Part shown: positions 8,492 to 17,330 of the stretch, piece by piece
How the letters are laid out: each line of letters opens with the position of its first letter
Position numbering within the stretch: position 1 is the first letter of the stretch
DNA from: Andalucia godoyi
Taxonomy: Eukaryota; Discoba; Jakobea; Jakobida; Andaluciidae
Direction: 5' to 3'
Length of the DNA stretch: 64,000 bases
NCBI GenBank assembly: GCA_009859145.1
Contig: VRVR01000046.1
Location: forward strand, 1 to 64,000
Notes under the pieces: generated by a model
What the model saw: only the letters and a program-made list of their open reading frames with translations
Databases searched by the model: none
What the model was told of the DNA's origin: nothing
Translations under genes and position numbers: made by a program

Positions 8492-9424
8492 TTACCGGAC
8501 ATACGCTTTCGAGGTGGATGACGTGGATCTGAAAAACTTCAAGAATTCGCGACGGTCGTTCATGTCCAACACCAGTGCATGCCCATCCAGCATGTTCCGC
8601 GCCATGTGCTCGCGGGCAAGCTTCAAAAACATCGGGGCAGCCGGACACACAGAAGGTGTTATGTACAGTGCCACGCGATGCTGCACAGTGAAGAGTGTGT
8701 GAATGACGGTTTTGAGGAAGCCCGATTGCACAGTATGTACAGGCCGCCATGTTGCGGCGCGATACTTGACCACAAGTAAGCTGGCAGATGATGTGCCCAA
8801 CAGTATCTTGTCGACAATCGCGTCTTGAAATTTAAGAATTCCAAGATTGTTGGACGTTGTTCCTTCCGCCAGGATGACAATGGGAGATGCAGCCGATGCT
8901 GCGCGAAATTCGATTCCATCCATTGATGCGACTTGCATGGATTCAAAGCAAGCAAGATGTGAAAGGCACTGCCACATCGAGAGCACTCGTACACCCTTTG
9001 CACACGGAACGACAAATGTTGGGGAATACAGAGACTGCAAGATGAGCACATCAAACACGGAAGACCAATTGCAAATATATACGCTCTTGCTGCTGTTGCT
9101 TGGTTCTTTTGTGCTGCCAATAGATGCGAAAGAACGCGAAAGAGGAACAACGTCCTGTGCGCTGCTGGGCAAAGTCCCACACAGCAGTAGGAACACTCTC
9201 AGCAGCGTTCTGTCGAGAATGACAAGCAGAGGTCGAATTGACAGCACATGAAACGGAAACGACGCGACGGCGTACCCCAAGAACACAACGAGTGCGAGTG
9301 GGGCACGGAAGAGTCCCGAGAAAACACCCACAGCTGTCAAGAGTGCCGCAGACTGCGTCACTTTGGGGGGGAGAAAGGGGTTGATTCCAGACGCAGGGTC
9401 CGAGAACCTCTTGTACTTTTCCAT
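8492..9424 (-). CDS. LOA1/VPS66-type lysophospholipid acyltransferase
   Basis: A 310-residue membrane acyltransferase of the PlsC superfamily, expected to acylate lysophosphatidic acid or a related lysolipid at the ER or lipid droplet. The N-terminus MEKYKRFSDPASGINPFLPP matches the signature start of the yeast Loa1/Vps66 family. Two hydrophobic segments lie at about residues 25-55 and 58-85. Motif I reads CNWSSVFDVL in place of NHxxxxD: the Asp is kept but the His position is Trp. Motif III reads ILAEGTTSNNLGIL (EGTxSN), and a VKYRA block follows. Loss of the motif I histidine is unusual for a PlsC enzyme and may be a trait of this subfamily or reduced activity. It is convergent with the EF-hand-like gene. 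Confidence 0.75.
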   Translation of the reverse strand: MEKYKRFSDPASGINPFLPPKVTQSAALLTAVGVFSGLFRAPLALVVFLGYAVASFPFHVLSIRPLLVILDRTLLRVFLLLCGTLPSSAQDVVPLSRSFASIGSTKEPSNSSKSVYICNWSSVFDVLILQSLYSPTFVVPCAKGVRVLSMWQCLSHLACFESMQVASMDGIEFRAASAASPIVILAEGTTSNNLGILKFQDAIVDKILLGTSSASLLVVKYRAATWRPVHTVQSGFLKTVIHTLFTVQHRVALYITPSVCPAAPMFLKLAREHMARNMLDGHALVLDMNDRREFLKFFRSTSSTSKAYVR

Positions 9425-9791
9425 TTCAAAATACGCCAGTCAGCTTGTTCCTGCGTGGGTGCGTGGGTGCGTGGGTGCGTGGGTGCGTGGGCGCTCGATA
9501 AGTCGTCGTCCATCGCAACGGGCAGATGCAGAAAAGGAGGTGCTGTACGAAGGGAGATTCATGCATAAGCACAGTCAAGTCCGCGACTCACTTGAGCACA
9601 GCAGCGTTTCCACTTTCTTTTTCTGTTTGGGCCGACATCGATTTGAAGCACTGCGGGTTTATTCATCCATCCATCCATTTTATTGATCCATCGATCTACT
9701 GCAAGAAAAACGGCGAAAAACGAATCAGGAAAGGGACAGAAAAGGAAGAAAGAAAAAAATAATAAAAAGGTAGAAGAGCGTCAGGGTTGCG
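9425..9791. other. Bidirectional spacer with minisatellite
   Basis: A 367-bp region between the acyltransferase and ARL1 start codons. It contains about five copies of an 8-bp unit GTGGGTGC (9452-9491), an ATCC tetranucleotide run near 9665-9680, and an A-rich stretch just before the ARL1 ATG. No gene is seen. Confidence 0.5.
9452..9491. repeat. GTGGGTGC minisatellite, about 5 copies
   Basis: A head-to-tail 8-bp unit starts about 28 bases upstream of the LOA1-like start codon, so it probably lies in the 5' leader or core promoter of that gene. Confidence 0.8.
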
Positions 9792-10445
9792 ATGGGCGTG
9801 CTGTTCTCTCGTGTGTTTGACTCTCTCTTTGGCTCAAAAGAGCACAGGATACTGATCGTGGGCCTCGATAACGCTGGGAAAACCACCATTCTACGTACGT
9901 GCTCTTCTGAAGTGGGTATATCACTTTTTTTTTCGCTCTGTCCTTTTTCTAATGTTATTTTTTGTGTATATGCTTTCTTCTTTCTTTTTCCGTTTTCTGT
10001 AGACAAACTGCATTCTGGAAATGCCGTGACAACGACTGTCCCGACGATTGGATTCAACGTCGAAAACGTAGAGTTTCAGAACGTCAAACTGAGCGTGTGG
10101 GACCTCGGTGGCCAGTCCTCGATTCGACCATATTGGAGATGCTATTATAACAACACGTCTGGAATTGTCTTTGTAGTCGACAGCTCCGATGCACAGAGAT
10201 TGTCGATTGCAAAGCAGGAGCTCATGATGATGCTTGAAGACGAGGAGCTCAGAGGGGTTCCGCTGCTCGTGTTCGCAAACAAGGCTGATCTTGCAGAATC
10301 GCTGCCGGATGCGCAGATCAGCGTCGCAATGGGCCTGACACATATCCGAGGGCGTCCGTGGACTTTGCAGCGAGCCTCGGCAACCAAGGGTGAGGGAATC
10401 GAAGACGGGTTCTCGTGGCTCACCAGGCACATCCGCAAGAGCTGA
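9792..10445 (+). CDS. ARL1: ARL1-type ADP-ribosylation factor-like GTPase, one intron
   Basis: A Golgi-associated small GTPase that recruits GRIP-domain tethers. Exon 1 is 9792-9894. The intron is 9895-10002 (108 nt, GTACGT donor, CTGTAG acceptor). Exon 2 is 10003-10445. The splice joins TTIL-H-KLHSGNAVTTT and restores a 181-residue protein, the usual ARL1 length. It has the myristoylation glycine (MG), GLDNAGKTT, PTIGFNVE, WDLGGQSSIRPYWRCYY and FANKADL. The unbroken WDLGGQ-S-IRPYWRCYY and MLEDEELR blocks favour ARL1 over ARL5 or ARF. Reading through the intron keeps the frame open but inserts a non-conserved hydrophobic stretch. Confidence 0.9.
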   Translation: MGVLFSRVFDSLFGSKEHRILIVGLDNAGKTTILRTCSSEVGISLFFSLCPFSNVIFCVYAFFFLFPFSVDKLHSGNAVTTTVPTIGFNVENVEFQNVKLSVWDLGGQSSIRPYWRCYYNNTSGIVFVVDSSDAQRLSIAKQELMMMLEDEELRGVPLLVFANKADLAESLPDAQISVAMGLTHIRGRPWTLQRASATKGEGIEDGFSWLTRHIRKS

Positions 10446-10835
10446 GCAGCTGTCTCCAATTCATCCGTACGGTTCCTTCCATCGCAGTGTTTTCGTCCCC
10501 CGCACGCTTTCTGCGCCATCTTTTGCGTTTCCAATACCCTTTGCTTTTTTTCTTCTTTTCCTTTCTCCCGTTCTTATGGTATCTTGTGCCTTCTCGTGCG
10601 ATTCCCTCGTCAGCTTTCTCGATTGACGGACCATCCGGTCGTAGCCCCTCCAAATTTTTATCCTCCATTTCTTTTCTTCTCTGAAATACTATTGTTAATT
10701 TCTTGTTATTATTTTTATTATTGTTATGTTTTCAAGAATGATTACTTTTAGAACACTGTTTGCTTGCTTGCTTGATTGATTGTTTTTGATTCTTTTGGCG
10801 TGTGCGCTACCCAGATTTGGTTCTGCACAGAGACC
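10446..10835. other. Intergenic region upstream of RUS gene
   Basis: 390 bp between two plus-strand genes. It is T-rich and pyrimidine-rich from about 10540, with an AT-rich block (TTATTATTTTTATTATTG) near 10705-10725 and a GCTTGCTTGATTGATTG repeat near 10763. It probably holds the ARL1 terminator and the RUS promoter. Confidence 0.35.
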
Positions 10836-12143
10836 ATGTCTTTTGCGAGATTTGTGTCGTCGTCGGTTCCTCCAAGGCTTGGCGGCGCTGGAGCAGTTGT
10901 GCGACAGACGGTGCGAAATGGTTCTGTCGTGAGCATCCGGCAAGGGAACCCATCGTCGATGAGAATTGAAGCTTCAAAACGAGACTCGTTGGTTCGTCGG
11001 ACGATATCCATGTTTATGCCAGACCGGTATCCACATTCTGTCGATTCTTCCTATGCGCGATTTAGTTTGCTCCAGGGAATACAGCACTTTTCCAACTCAA
11101 TTACAAGCGTCATGTCGACCCAATCGCTGCTGTTGGCGCTCGGTCTCGGCAGCGGCGCCCTTCCGATTGCTGCCACGCTGAACTGGATTCTTAAAGACGG
11201 TCTCGGGCAGCTTGGAGGAATTGTCTTTTCTTCCAGAATGGGAACCATGTTTGATCTGCACACGAAAACTCTGTACATTGCGTCGTCCATTTTCTTTCAA
11301 ATGGCGTGTCTGCTGGAGTATATGTGCCCTTTTGCGGGACCGTATCTGTTTCTCCCGCTTGCGTCTGTTGCAAATGTCGGGAAGAATCTTGCGTGGATTT
11401 CGGCGTCCGCGTCCAAGGTGAAGATGCACCAGTCTCTCTCGACAGATGACAAGGGATCCAATCTCGGAGACTTGACCGCAAAGTCGGGGTCGCAAGCGAC
11501 TGCGTTTTCCATGATTGGCATTGGTTTCAGTGTCATTCTGACCTCATACTTCGGCAATCACCCGGTGACAAACATGACGCTTGGGTTGCTGTTTGCGGCG
11601 TGCTCTGTGGGTGCTGCTGTTGCAGGTGCTGTCACTGTCCCCATGAGAAACGTCACCGAGCCTCGGTTGTTGCATTTATTTGAAATCTTCAGCAAGACAG
11701 GAACAGTCCCAGATCCGTCGTCTCTTCGAAAAGAAGACGTCCTGGTGGAACTGGCATTTATCAAGAAGCGAATCCAGGGCAGGTTTGTCAAGATTAACCC
11801 CGATTTGCGCCGAATCCACGAATTCAACTTGGACGGGCTGTGGAATGTCGCGACAGAAACAAGCAAGAAGACAATTTTTGTGGCAGAAGAAAACGCCTTC
11901 CTTGTCCGAACAGACGCAAGTCCCCACGACGTCTTCCGGGGGTACTGTACAGATGTCTTGCGGCAGTCGGAAGCCGAGTTTGGCCACTTTGTGGAGGCGA
12001 TGACCAAACAAGGATGGGACGTGAAAAACAGCGACCTTGAAGGATCGCGCACCAGTCAGCGATTCGAAGTCGATCCTGCGTCGGCTCAGTCGGAAATTGA
12101 AGAGGACGCCGAGTTCGACTCTACTACGTCAATGAACCGATGA
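10836..12143 (+). CDS. RUS/DUF647 (ROOT UVB SENSITIVE) family membrane protein
   Basis: A 435-residue protein from an ATG at 10836. The DUF647 core spans about residues 70-270. It shows FMPDRYPHSVDSSYARFSLLQG, the glycine-rich ALGLGSGALPIAATLNWILKDG block, GRILF-like GGIVFSSRMG, the D-x-H-x-K segment and DLTAKSGSQATAF. Several hydrophobic helices fit a membrane location. The family (plant RUS1-6, animal RUSF1/C16orf58) has roles in UV-B and vitamin B6-related signalling in plants, but no settled biochemical activity. The C-terminus is acidic. The last 58 bases of the coding region overlap the 3' end of the convergent PP2C gene. Confidence 0.88.
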   Translation: MSFARFVSSSVPPRLGGAGAVVRQTVRNGSVVSIRQGNPSSMRIEASKRDSLVRRTISMFMPDRYPHSVDSSYARFSLLQGIQHFSNSITSVMSTQSLLLALGLGSGALPIAATLNWILKDGLGQLGGIVFSSRMGTMFDLHTKTLYIASSIFFQMACLLEYMCPFAGPYLFLPLASVANVGKNLAWISASASKVKMHQSLSTDDKGSNLGDLTAKSGSQATAFSMIGIGFSVILTSYFGNHPVTNMTLGLLFAACSVGAAVAGAVTVPMRNVTEPRLLHLFEIFSKTGTVPDPSSLRKEDVLVELAFIKKRIQGRFVKINPDLRRIHEFNLDGLWNVATETSKKTIFVAEENAFLVRTDASPHDVFRGYCTDVLRQSEAEFGHFVEAMTKQGWDVKNSDLEGSRTSQRFEVDPASAQSEIEEDAEFDSTTSMNR

Positions 12144-12991
12144 AAGTACACCACCACACAAGACACATTGTCTCTGTGCTTTCTCGAAAAGTTTTTGATG
12201 GCAGTACGGCATATCGTCTGTGCGCATTCTGTGGCAGATTTTGATTCCTTTCTGTGCGTCGCAACAATCTGGGCGACTTGGTTATCCGACAGCGCGTTCC
12301 ACACACCATCGGAAGCAATGACCGCGCCAATGTGGTTTCCAGGCTCAATTTTGATGGGCGGCATAACGTATGGTTCTCCGGAAACAAAGTCGCCACAGAT
12401 CCGAGGGTCGCCGTCGCACACCACTTGGTTAAATGGATGCTTCATGTGATGGTCTCCCAGGGATCTCGACAAGTTGATCACTCCTAGGACGCGGTTTCCC
12501 ATGATGATTCCGCCTGCCTTTTCTATTCTCTTCCTTTCGTCTTCGTTCAGCAGATTGTGCTCTGCTGACATGCGGATCGCAGTCCCATCCGACACCACCA
12601 TTACAGCTCGCGAATCTCCCGTGTTCGCTGTGTAGAGCTTATCTCCATAGACCAAGACGATTGTTGCCGTACACCCACCGTCGACCCCACGACCAGTTAT
12701 TTCAAGAAGCGCCTCGTCTTCGAGAAGAAACGCTTGCTGCAGTGCCACCTCCACGTGCTCGGGGGACGAGAATTTCGGATGTCGCAGTATCAAGTCCGGC
12801 ATGTGATCCCGGGCGTGCTCTGCAAACTGGTCTGTTCCGTGACCATCAAAAATGCATGCGAGCGTGACGTTGTATGGCGTGGAGGTCTTGCCAGGATCAA
12901 GAACAAACAAGGTGTCTTCCATGTACGGAAGCCCAGCCGAATCTTTTGAGTGGCCTGTTTCCACTTGCCAAAATGGGCGCGCTGACGACAT
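12086..12991 (-). CDS. PP2C-type Ser/Thr phosphatase (PPM family)
   Basis: A 301-residue metal-dependent protein phosphatase from an ATG at 12991. The family motifs are complete: PYMEDTLFV, the metal-binding FDGHGTDQFAEHAR, GGCTATIVLVYGDKLYTANTGDSRAV, LSRSLGDHHMK, VIASDGVWNALSDNQ and the terminal DNVSCVVVYF. All acidic metal ligands seen in active PPMs are present. There is no signal peptide or membrane segment, so it should be cytosolic or nuclear. The extension to 13084 begins at TTG and is rejected. The last roughly 19 codons, after VVVYF, overlap the RUS gene coding region on the other strand. Confidence 0.92.
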   Translation of the reverse strand: MSSARPFWQVETGHSKDSAGLPYMEDTLFVLDPGKTSTPYNVTLACIFDGHGTDQFAEHARDHMPDLILRHPKFSSPEHVEVALQQAFLLEDEALLEITGRGVDGGCTATIVLVYGDKLYTANTGDSRAVMVVSDGTAIRMSAEHNLLNEDERKRIEKAGGIIMGNRVLGVINLSRSLGDHHMKHPFNQVVCDGDPRICGDFVSGEPYVMPPIKIEPGNHIGAVIASDGVWNALSDNQVAQIVATHRKESKSATECAQTICRTAIKNFSRKHRDNVSCVVVYFHRFIDVVESNSASSSISD

Positions 12992-13554
12992 GTATGTGGG
13001 TCGTGGTGAAGATGCTGAAGAGGAGGGAGGAGGGGTGGATAAAGTTATGAATTCTATTTGCACGAACCGCAATTCTAATGCCAATACGAGAAAAGTGGCG
13101 GAGAATGATGAAGAAGAAATAGAAAGGAAAAAAAGGTTGCCATCCCTCTTGCTGCTGTTGCTGTTTACATTCGTGAAATCATGGGGGAGGAGTTGGGGAG
13201 ATAATAAAATAGCCTCATTGGTCCGTGCACTGGTGCCACGCCGCAGCAGATCTGCACGTCAGATACTGTCTGTCAAATTACACGACGCATCGCCAAAAAA
13301 AAAAAAAAAAAAACAGCATTTAATTAAGTGTTTTAAATTGAAAACCGAAACCGAAACCGAAACCGAACCGAAACGACTCATGCGCCGGTTTTTCAGCATG
13401 TATGCATTGATTCCTGATTAGTAAGTTTTGGGGGAAACCCGACAACCAAGGTCCCAAAGTCCCAACGGAGACCAGCTGACCGATCTTTTGGAGCAAGAGA
13501 ATTGAAGGAGGAATAGGGGAGGTCGCCGTTCCGTCAGATTACGAAAAGGAGTGT
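12992..13554. other. Bidirectional spacer with homopolymer and hexamer repeats
   Basis: 563 bp between divergent start codons of the phosphatase and the secreted glycosidase. It contains a run of about 18 A (near 13296-13313), then GAAACC hexamers (13339-13374). Nothing coding is convincing. Confidence 0.4.
13339..13374. repeat. GAAACC hexamer microsatellite
   Basis: About four head-to-tail copies of ACCGAA with one shortened unit. It shares the CGAAA core with the repeat at 21287-21346. Confidence 0.8.
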
Positions 13555-15105
13555 ATGGGGAATTTGAATCTTCTGCTTGTCGCCATTGGACTGGTGTCGA
13601 GTGTCTTGCATGTTATTAATGCAGGATCCTGTCGGTTTGCGCTCAATTACACAGTGCACGATATGTTGACATCGGAATATGCTCGCCAGTCCTTCGTGGC
13701 GCAGTACTTAGCAGGCGAGGCAGAGTTTATACAGCTTGCAGGCCTGGATCATCAGCTGGGAATGACCTTTGATGGTCGCCAACTGGACATTCACACGGGA
13801 CTCCTGTTTGAGGAAGGCCATCGGTTCTCAGCAGCATCGAAGGAGTCGCTGCATTGGGCAATTCTGCTCAAGATTCTGGAGAAGGATCCAAGAGCGGCTC
13901 CGTTTGGCACAATTGACGCGGCATTCGAAGTGCTGGATACCAAGATGTCGACGTATGAGCAATTCAATCGAGAGTTCCCTGGATTTGGTGGCTACCTGCC
14001 GTGGGTTGCCTACGACGAGGCGTCCGATCACATGACTCCCTCTTGGGATTTCCAGAACCGTGTGCCGGCACTTGACAACGGCGAGTTGTTCTGGGCCGCC
14101 TATGCTGTCGCATACCGCCTCGAAAAGTCGTTCCCGGACGCTCCGTTCAACTTGGCTGTCCGTGTCCGTGCTTGGATGGATTTGATGATCAAGTACGCAA
14201 CTGTAGTGTTCTATGATGGAAACGGCCACATTCGAGCGGTCACCCGGATTGGAAACCAGTCTGTAGTTCCCGAGAAGAACACATACAGCAACGACGGCTG
14301 TGTGGCAAACTGTTATTTAGACGACCCGTATGAAGGCGAGTTGTTCACCAACATTATTTACCTGTTTTCGAGTATCTCCGATGCAGAGAAGAAGCAAATT
14401 TGGATCAACAAACGGGCCAAGCTGCAACGCGTTGAATTTGCGGTTCCCGGTAGTTCCAGTTCCATTACTGTGCAGCGCGGATGGTGGATGTCGTCTCACG
14501 AGCAATGGAAGTATTTGTTCATGCCGTACCTGTCGAGTCCGATCCACAAGCGACTCTTCATGAATGCAGAGCGGGCACGATCTTGGAACTCGAATGCGCA
14601 GAAGATTCCTGGGCTCTATGCGTCGGTCAATGCACCTATCTACTCGAACGACGAGCACATGAACTACTTCTCGGACTGCGGTATCCAGCCGATCGCATTC
14701 GAGATGGTGTCGCATCATGACGTCGTTACGCCTTATGGGGCCTATCCAATGCTCCTAATAGCACCCGAATTTGGCCTGTCGTGGCTGTTGAACATGATCC
14801 AGGGCCCTCGTGGACAGAGCATAGTGGGCACGATTGAAGCACTGAACATCACCGGAACGGGGGTTGCTCCGATCGCCACCTGGGACTCAAAAATCACCAA
14901 CGTCGTCGCTCTTCTTGGCGGCACCTGGGAAACCAACTCACTCGCACTGAAAGACCTGGGTCTTCTGGACGATTTCCTTGATGTTGTAACCTCGGAATGG
15001 GAAACTGTCTTTCCGGATCCATTGCTCGGAGAAGACTTGCCCCTGGCGACCCCGTCTGCTCAGATTCCGTACAATTCTGAAATCTCATTTTCAACCTGCC
15101 AATAA
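13555..15105 (+). CDS. Secreted (alpha/alpha)-toroid glycosidase, possibly GH162 endo-beta-1,2-glucanase
   Basis: A 516-residue protein with a clear signal peptide (about residues 1-24, MGNLNLLLVAIGLVSSVLHV...NAGS). The middle holds FPGFGGYLPWVAYDE and NRVPALDNGELFWAAYAVA, and the C-terminal third SNDEHMNYFSDCGIQPIAFE and a WDSKITNVVALLGG block. Aromatic and acidic residues in long helices, with a VPALDNGE turn, resemble eukaryotic endo-beta-1,2-glucanases of family GH162, or related glycoamylase-like toroid enzymes such as GH144. This is from remembered pattern, not alignment. A lysosomal/secreted phospholipase B-like protein is the main alternative and fits less well. It would act outside the cell or in the food vacuole on bacterial or fungal glucans (inference). 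Confidence 0.5.
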   Translation: MGNLNLLLVAIGLVSSVLHVINAGSCRFALNYTVHDMLTSEYARQSFVAQYLAGEAEFIQLAGLDHQLGMTFDGRQLDIHTGLLFEEGHRFSAASKESLHWAILLKILEKDPRAAPFGTIDAAFEVLDTKMSTYEQFNREFPGFGGYLPWVAYDEASDHMTPSWDFQNRVPALDNGELFWAAYAVAYRLEKSFPDAPFNLAVRVRAWMDLMIKYATVVFYDGNGHIRAVTRIGNQSVVPEKNTYSNDGCVANCYLDDPYEGELFTNIIYLFSSISDAEKKQIWINKRAKLQRVEFAVPGSSSSITVQRGWWMSSHEQWKYLFMPYLSSPIHKRLFMNAERARSWNSNAQKIPGLYASVNAPIYSNDEHMNYFSDCGIQPIAFEMVSHHDVVTPYGAYPMLLIAPEFGLSWLLNMIQGPRGQSIVGTIEALNITGTGVAPIATWDSKITNVVALLGGTWETNSLALKDLGLLDDFLDVVTSEWETVFPDPLLGEDLPLATPSAQIPYNSEISFSTCQ

Positions 15106-15482
15106 AAGACCTTCCTTTGTTCCTTCTTCTCTGCTATTCCATTCTTTCTGTTTTTCATTTTACTTTGTTTTAATGATTTTGATTATGGGGAGCTTTGGTG
15201 TTTGTTCCGTTTTAATTTTTTCATCTTCCTGCTCCTGTTTCATCGTCGTGCATCCCAGCATGCACGGCACTACGCGAGAGAAGACTTTTTCCCCAGGTTC
15301 GTTTTCTTCACAGATTGCACGATAGGAAGTGCAATGGAAGGCACGGGGTGGACAACTACGTCCGCAGAAAAAGTCGACGTGGGTTTGGTTGTTTCCCCCC
15401 CTCCCCTTCCTTTTGCTTTTTTTTTTACGAACTTGGATGAGAATCCCGTTTCGCTCCGGGAAAGCTGGGGGCGGTGTGTGGA
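15106..15482. other. Intergenic region upstream of PRP3
   Basis: 377 bp, T-rich in the first third with an AATAAAAG overlapping the preceding stop codon (poly(A)-like). A T-run (15419-15426) and a mixed-composition stretch precede the PRP3 start. No gene is seen. Confidence 0.35.
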
Positions 15483-16550
15483 ATGCAGCCGATGAAGCGT
15501 GATTTAGAGGATAGGTCGGCCGAGTCCGCGTCGAAAAAGGCATTGGTGGACACGACTGTGATATCGGCTCGACTTGCAGCGCTGAAAACGAAGATTGCCA
15601 AGAGCCATACCCTTCCCGCTACAGCTGCCCTAACATCTCGAGAAACCGCGCTTGAATGGTGGGACGTTCCGCTTGTCTCGGGCCCGTTTTACGAGTCGTG
15701 CTGCGTATCAAGTCAGCATGTTCAGGCAGGTGTGTATGCAGATGCTACACGATTGTCGACGTTTACGTTCCGCGACTCTGCAATTTCTGAGCATGTCTTT
15801 CACCCTGTTCCGTTTGCGCATCCGTTTTCAAAATCATTGCCCGATCATTCTGGGAATCCAGTCGTTATGCAAGTGATGCTGACAAAAGAAGAAAAGCGAA
15901 AGCTGAAGAGAGAGAAGGCCCGCGCACGGCAAGAACATGAGCGGGAGATGATTCTTGCGGGGCTCATGGATCCGCCGATGCCGCGACTTACAATGAAGAA
16001 CGTGCTTCGCGTGCTTGGAAGCGAGCATGCGAAGGACCCCACTGCAGTAGAGAAGCTTGTCCGAGATCAGATTGCTGCGCGATTGCGAAAACACGAAGAG
16101 GAAAACGAAGCGCGAAAGTTGGATGCAGAGGGTCGACGGACGAAGCGGTGGGCTCGGATGCAGCGAGATGCTGAGCGCGGCACTGAGTTTCGCGTCTACA
16201 AGATTGCCAATCTGCAGCATCCCAAGCTGCGATTCAAGATCGCGACCAATGCAAAGCAAATGTACATTTCAGGATCGGCGGTTTTAGTCAGAGGCGAGCC
16301 GGGAGGCGTGCTGCTTTGCGAAGGAGGGCCGCGAATGCTCGGCAAGTTTGGTCGACTGCTTTCAAATCGTATCCAGTGGGAAGACATGGACAGCAAATGT
16401 TCTCTGGTGTGGTCCGGACTGGTCGCACAAAGACTCTTTCACGACTTTCTCATCCACGAGTTTGAATCGCAGCACGCTGCCGAGCAGTATCTTTCTGCAC
16501 ACGACGCAGCCGCATTCTACTCCATTGCTCTCAAGTCGCCACAGCAATGA
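15483..16550 (+). CDS. PRPF3: U4/U6 snRNP protein PRP3, short form
   Basis: A 355-residue spliceosomal protein of the U4/U6.U5 tri-snRNP. The diagnostic core is VMLTKEEKRKLKREKARARQ, ILAGLMDPPMPRLTMKNVLRVLG, DPTAVEKLVRDQIAARLRKHEEEN, RKLDAEGRR and VYKIANLQHPKLRFKIATNA, followed by the C-terminal ferredoxin-like DUF1115 part (LVRGEPGGVLLCEGGP, ECL-like CSLVWSG). The family is usually 470-680 residues with an N-terminal PWI domain; here that domain and the long linker are missing. ATGs at 15483 and 15492 are both possible starts. The short form fits a reduced-intron genome but is not proof of it. Confidence 0.9.
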   Translation: MQPMKRDLEDRSAESASKKALVDTTVISARLAALKTKIAKSHTLPATAALTSRETALEWWDVPLVSGPFYESCCVSSQHVQAGVYADATRLSTFTFRDSAISEHVFHPVPFAHPFSKSLPDHSGNPVVMQVMLTKEEKRKLKREKARARQEHEREMILAGLMDPPMPRLTMKNVLRVLGSEHAKDPTAVEKLVRDQIAARLRKHEEENEARKLDAEGRRTKRWARMQRDAERGTEFRVYKIANLQHPKLRFKIATNAKQMYISGSAVLVRGEPGGVLLCEGGPRMLGKFGRLLSNRIQWEDMDSKCSLVWSGLVAQRLFHDFLIHEFESQHAAEQYLSAHDAAAFYSIALKSPQQ

Positions 16551-17330
16551 CATGGCGAACTCACCAATTTATTTTATGTACATTGTTTTTACTATTTTTT
16601 TACTATTGTTGCTGTCGTTGTTATTTCTCTTCCCCCCCCCCCCAACCCCCCTCCCCGCCCCTGCTGCTTGAATGGATTCTGATCAATGCGCCCGGCGGCA
16701 CTGAAGCCTGCAAGACGTTTCAGAAAATGCAGCTTCCGCTCGCCAAAACATGAATCATTATTGGTCATCATCGGGGTAAGCTGTCACCGAAGACAGATCC
16801 AAGCCATATGCTCTTTTTTTTTTTTTGTTAGTGCTGTTGTTCTTGTTTTTTAATTTGGGGGTGAGCACCAACTCTTCAATGCAGATTGCTCTGCATCAGG
16901 GGGGTCATCGCAACCGACAGACTCCCCAATCGATTCAACATTCAAAAATGAACATTCGAGGAAACAAAATGTGGTCGGCGAACGATGCTTTTACCTTTGC
17001 TCCTTCTTGTTCTCTGACGTGAAAAAGCGCATTTCGAACACAATCGATCACTTCTTTGTGATTTGATGATCATCCGCTTGCTCAGCAAGAGCAGTAAGTA
17101 ATAGAAAGAAGAAGAAAAGTGAAGCACAAAGCTGTCAACCGTACATTTTTTTGCTTTTTGTTTATGTAATTATTGTTATTTTTTGTTTTCATATTTGATT
17201 TAGTGTTGAGAAGATTTGGACTTTTATCAAGTCCTTCATTCTTTTGGTTGTTGGTTGTTGGTTGTTGGCTGTTGGCTGATTCTTAGAGTTTTGTGCTGCT
17301 TCCTTTGTGTTGGCATGGTTGAATTCCGCA
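16551..17330. other. 780-bp intergenic region, poly-C tract, no gene seen
   Basis: It holds a long C-rich tract (about 16631-16662), T-runs near 16811-16823 and 17145-17185, and a GGTTGTTGGTTGTT repeat (17236-17276) shortly before the next gene. I checked for tRNA and snRNA signatures and saw none. Small ORFs lack coding features. Confidence 0.35.
16631..16662. repeat. Poly-C/C-rich tract
   Basis: A run of about 12 C followed by further C-runs separated by AA, T and G, just downstream of PRP3. The opposite strand is G-rich with four or more G-runs, so it could form a G-quadruplex. Confidence 0.75.
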
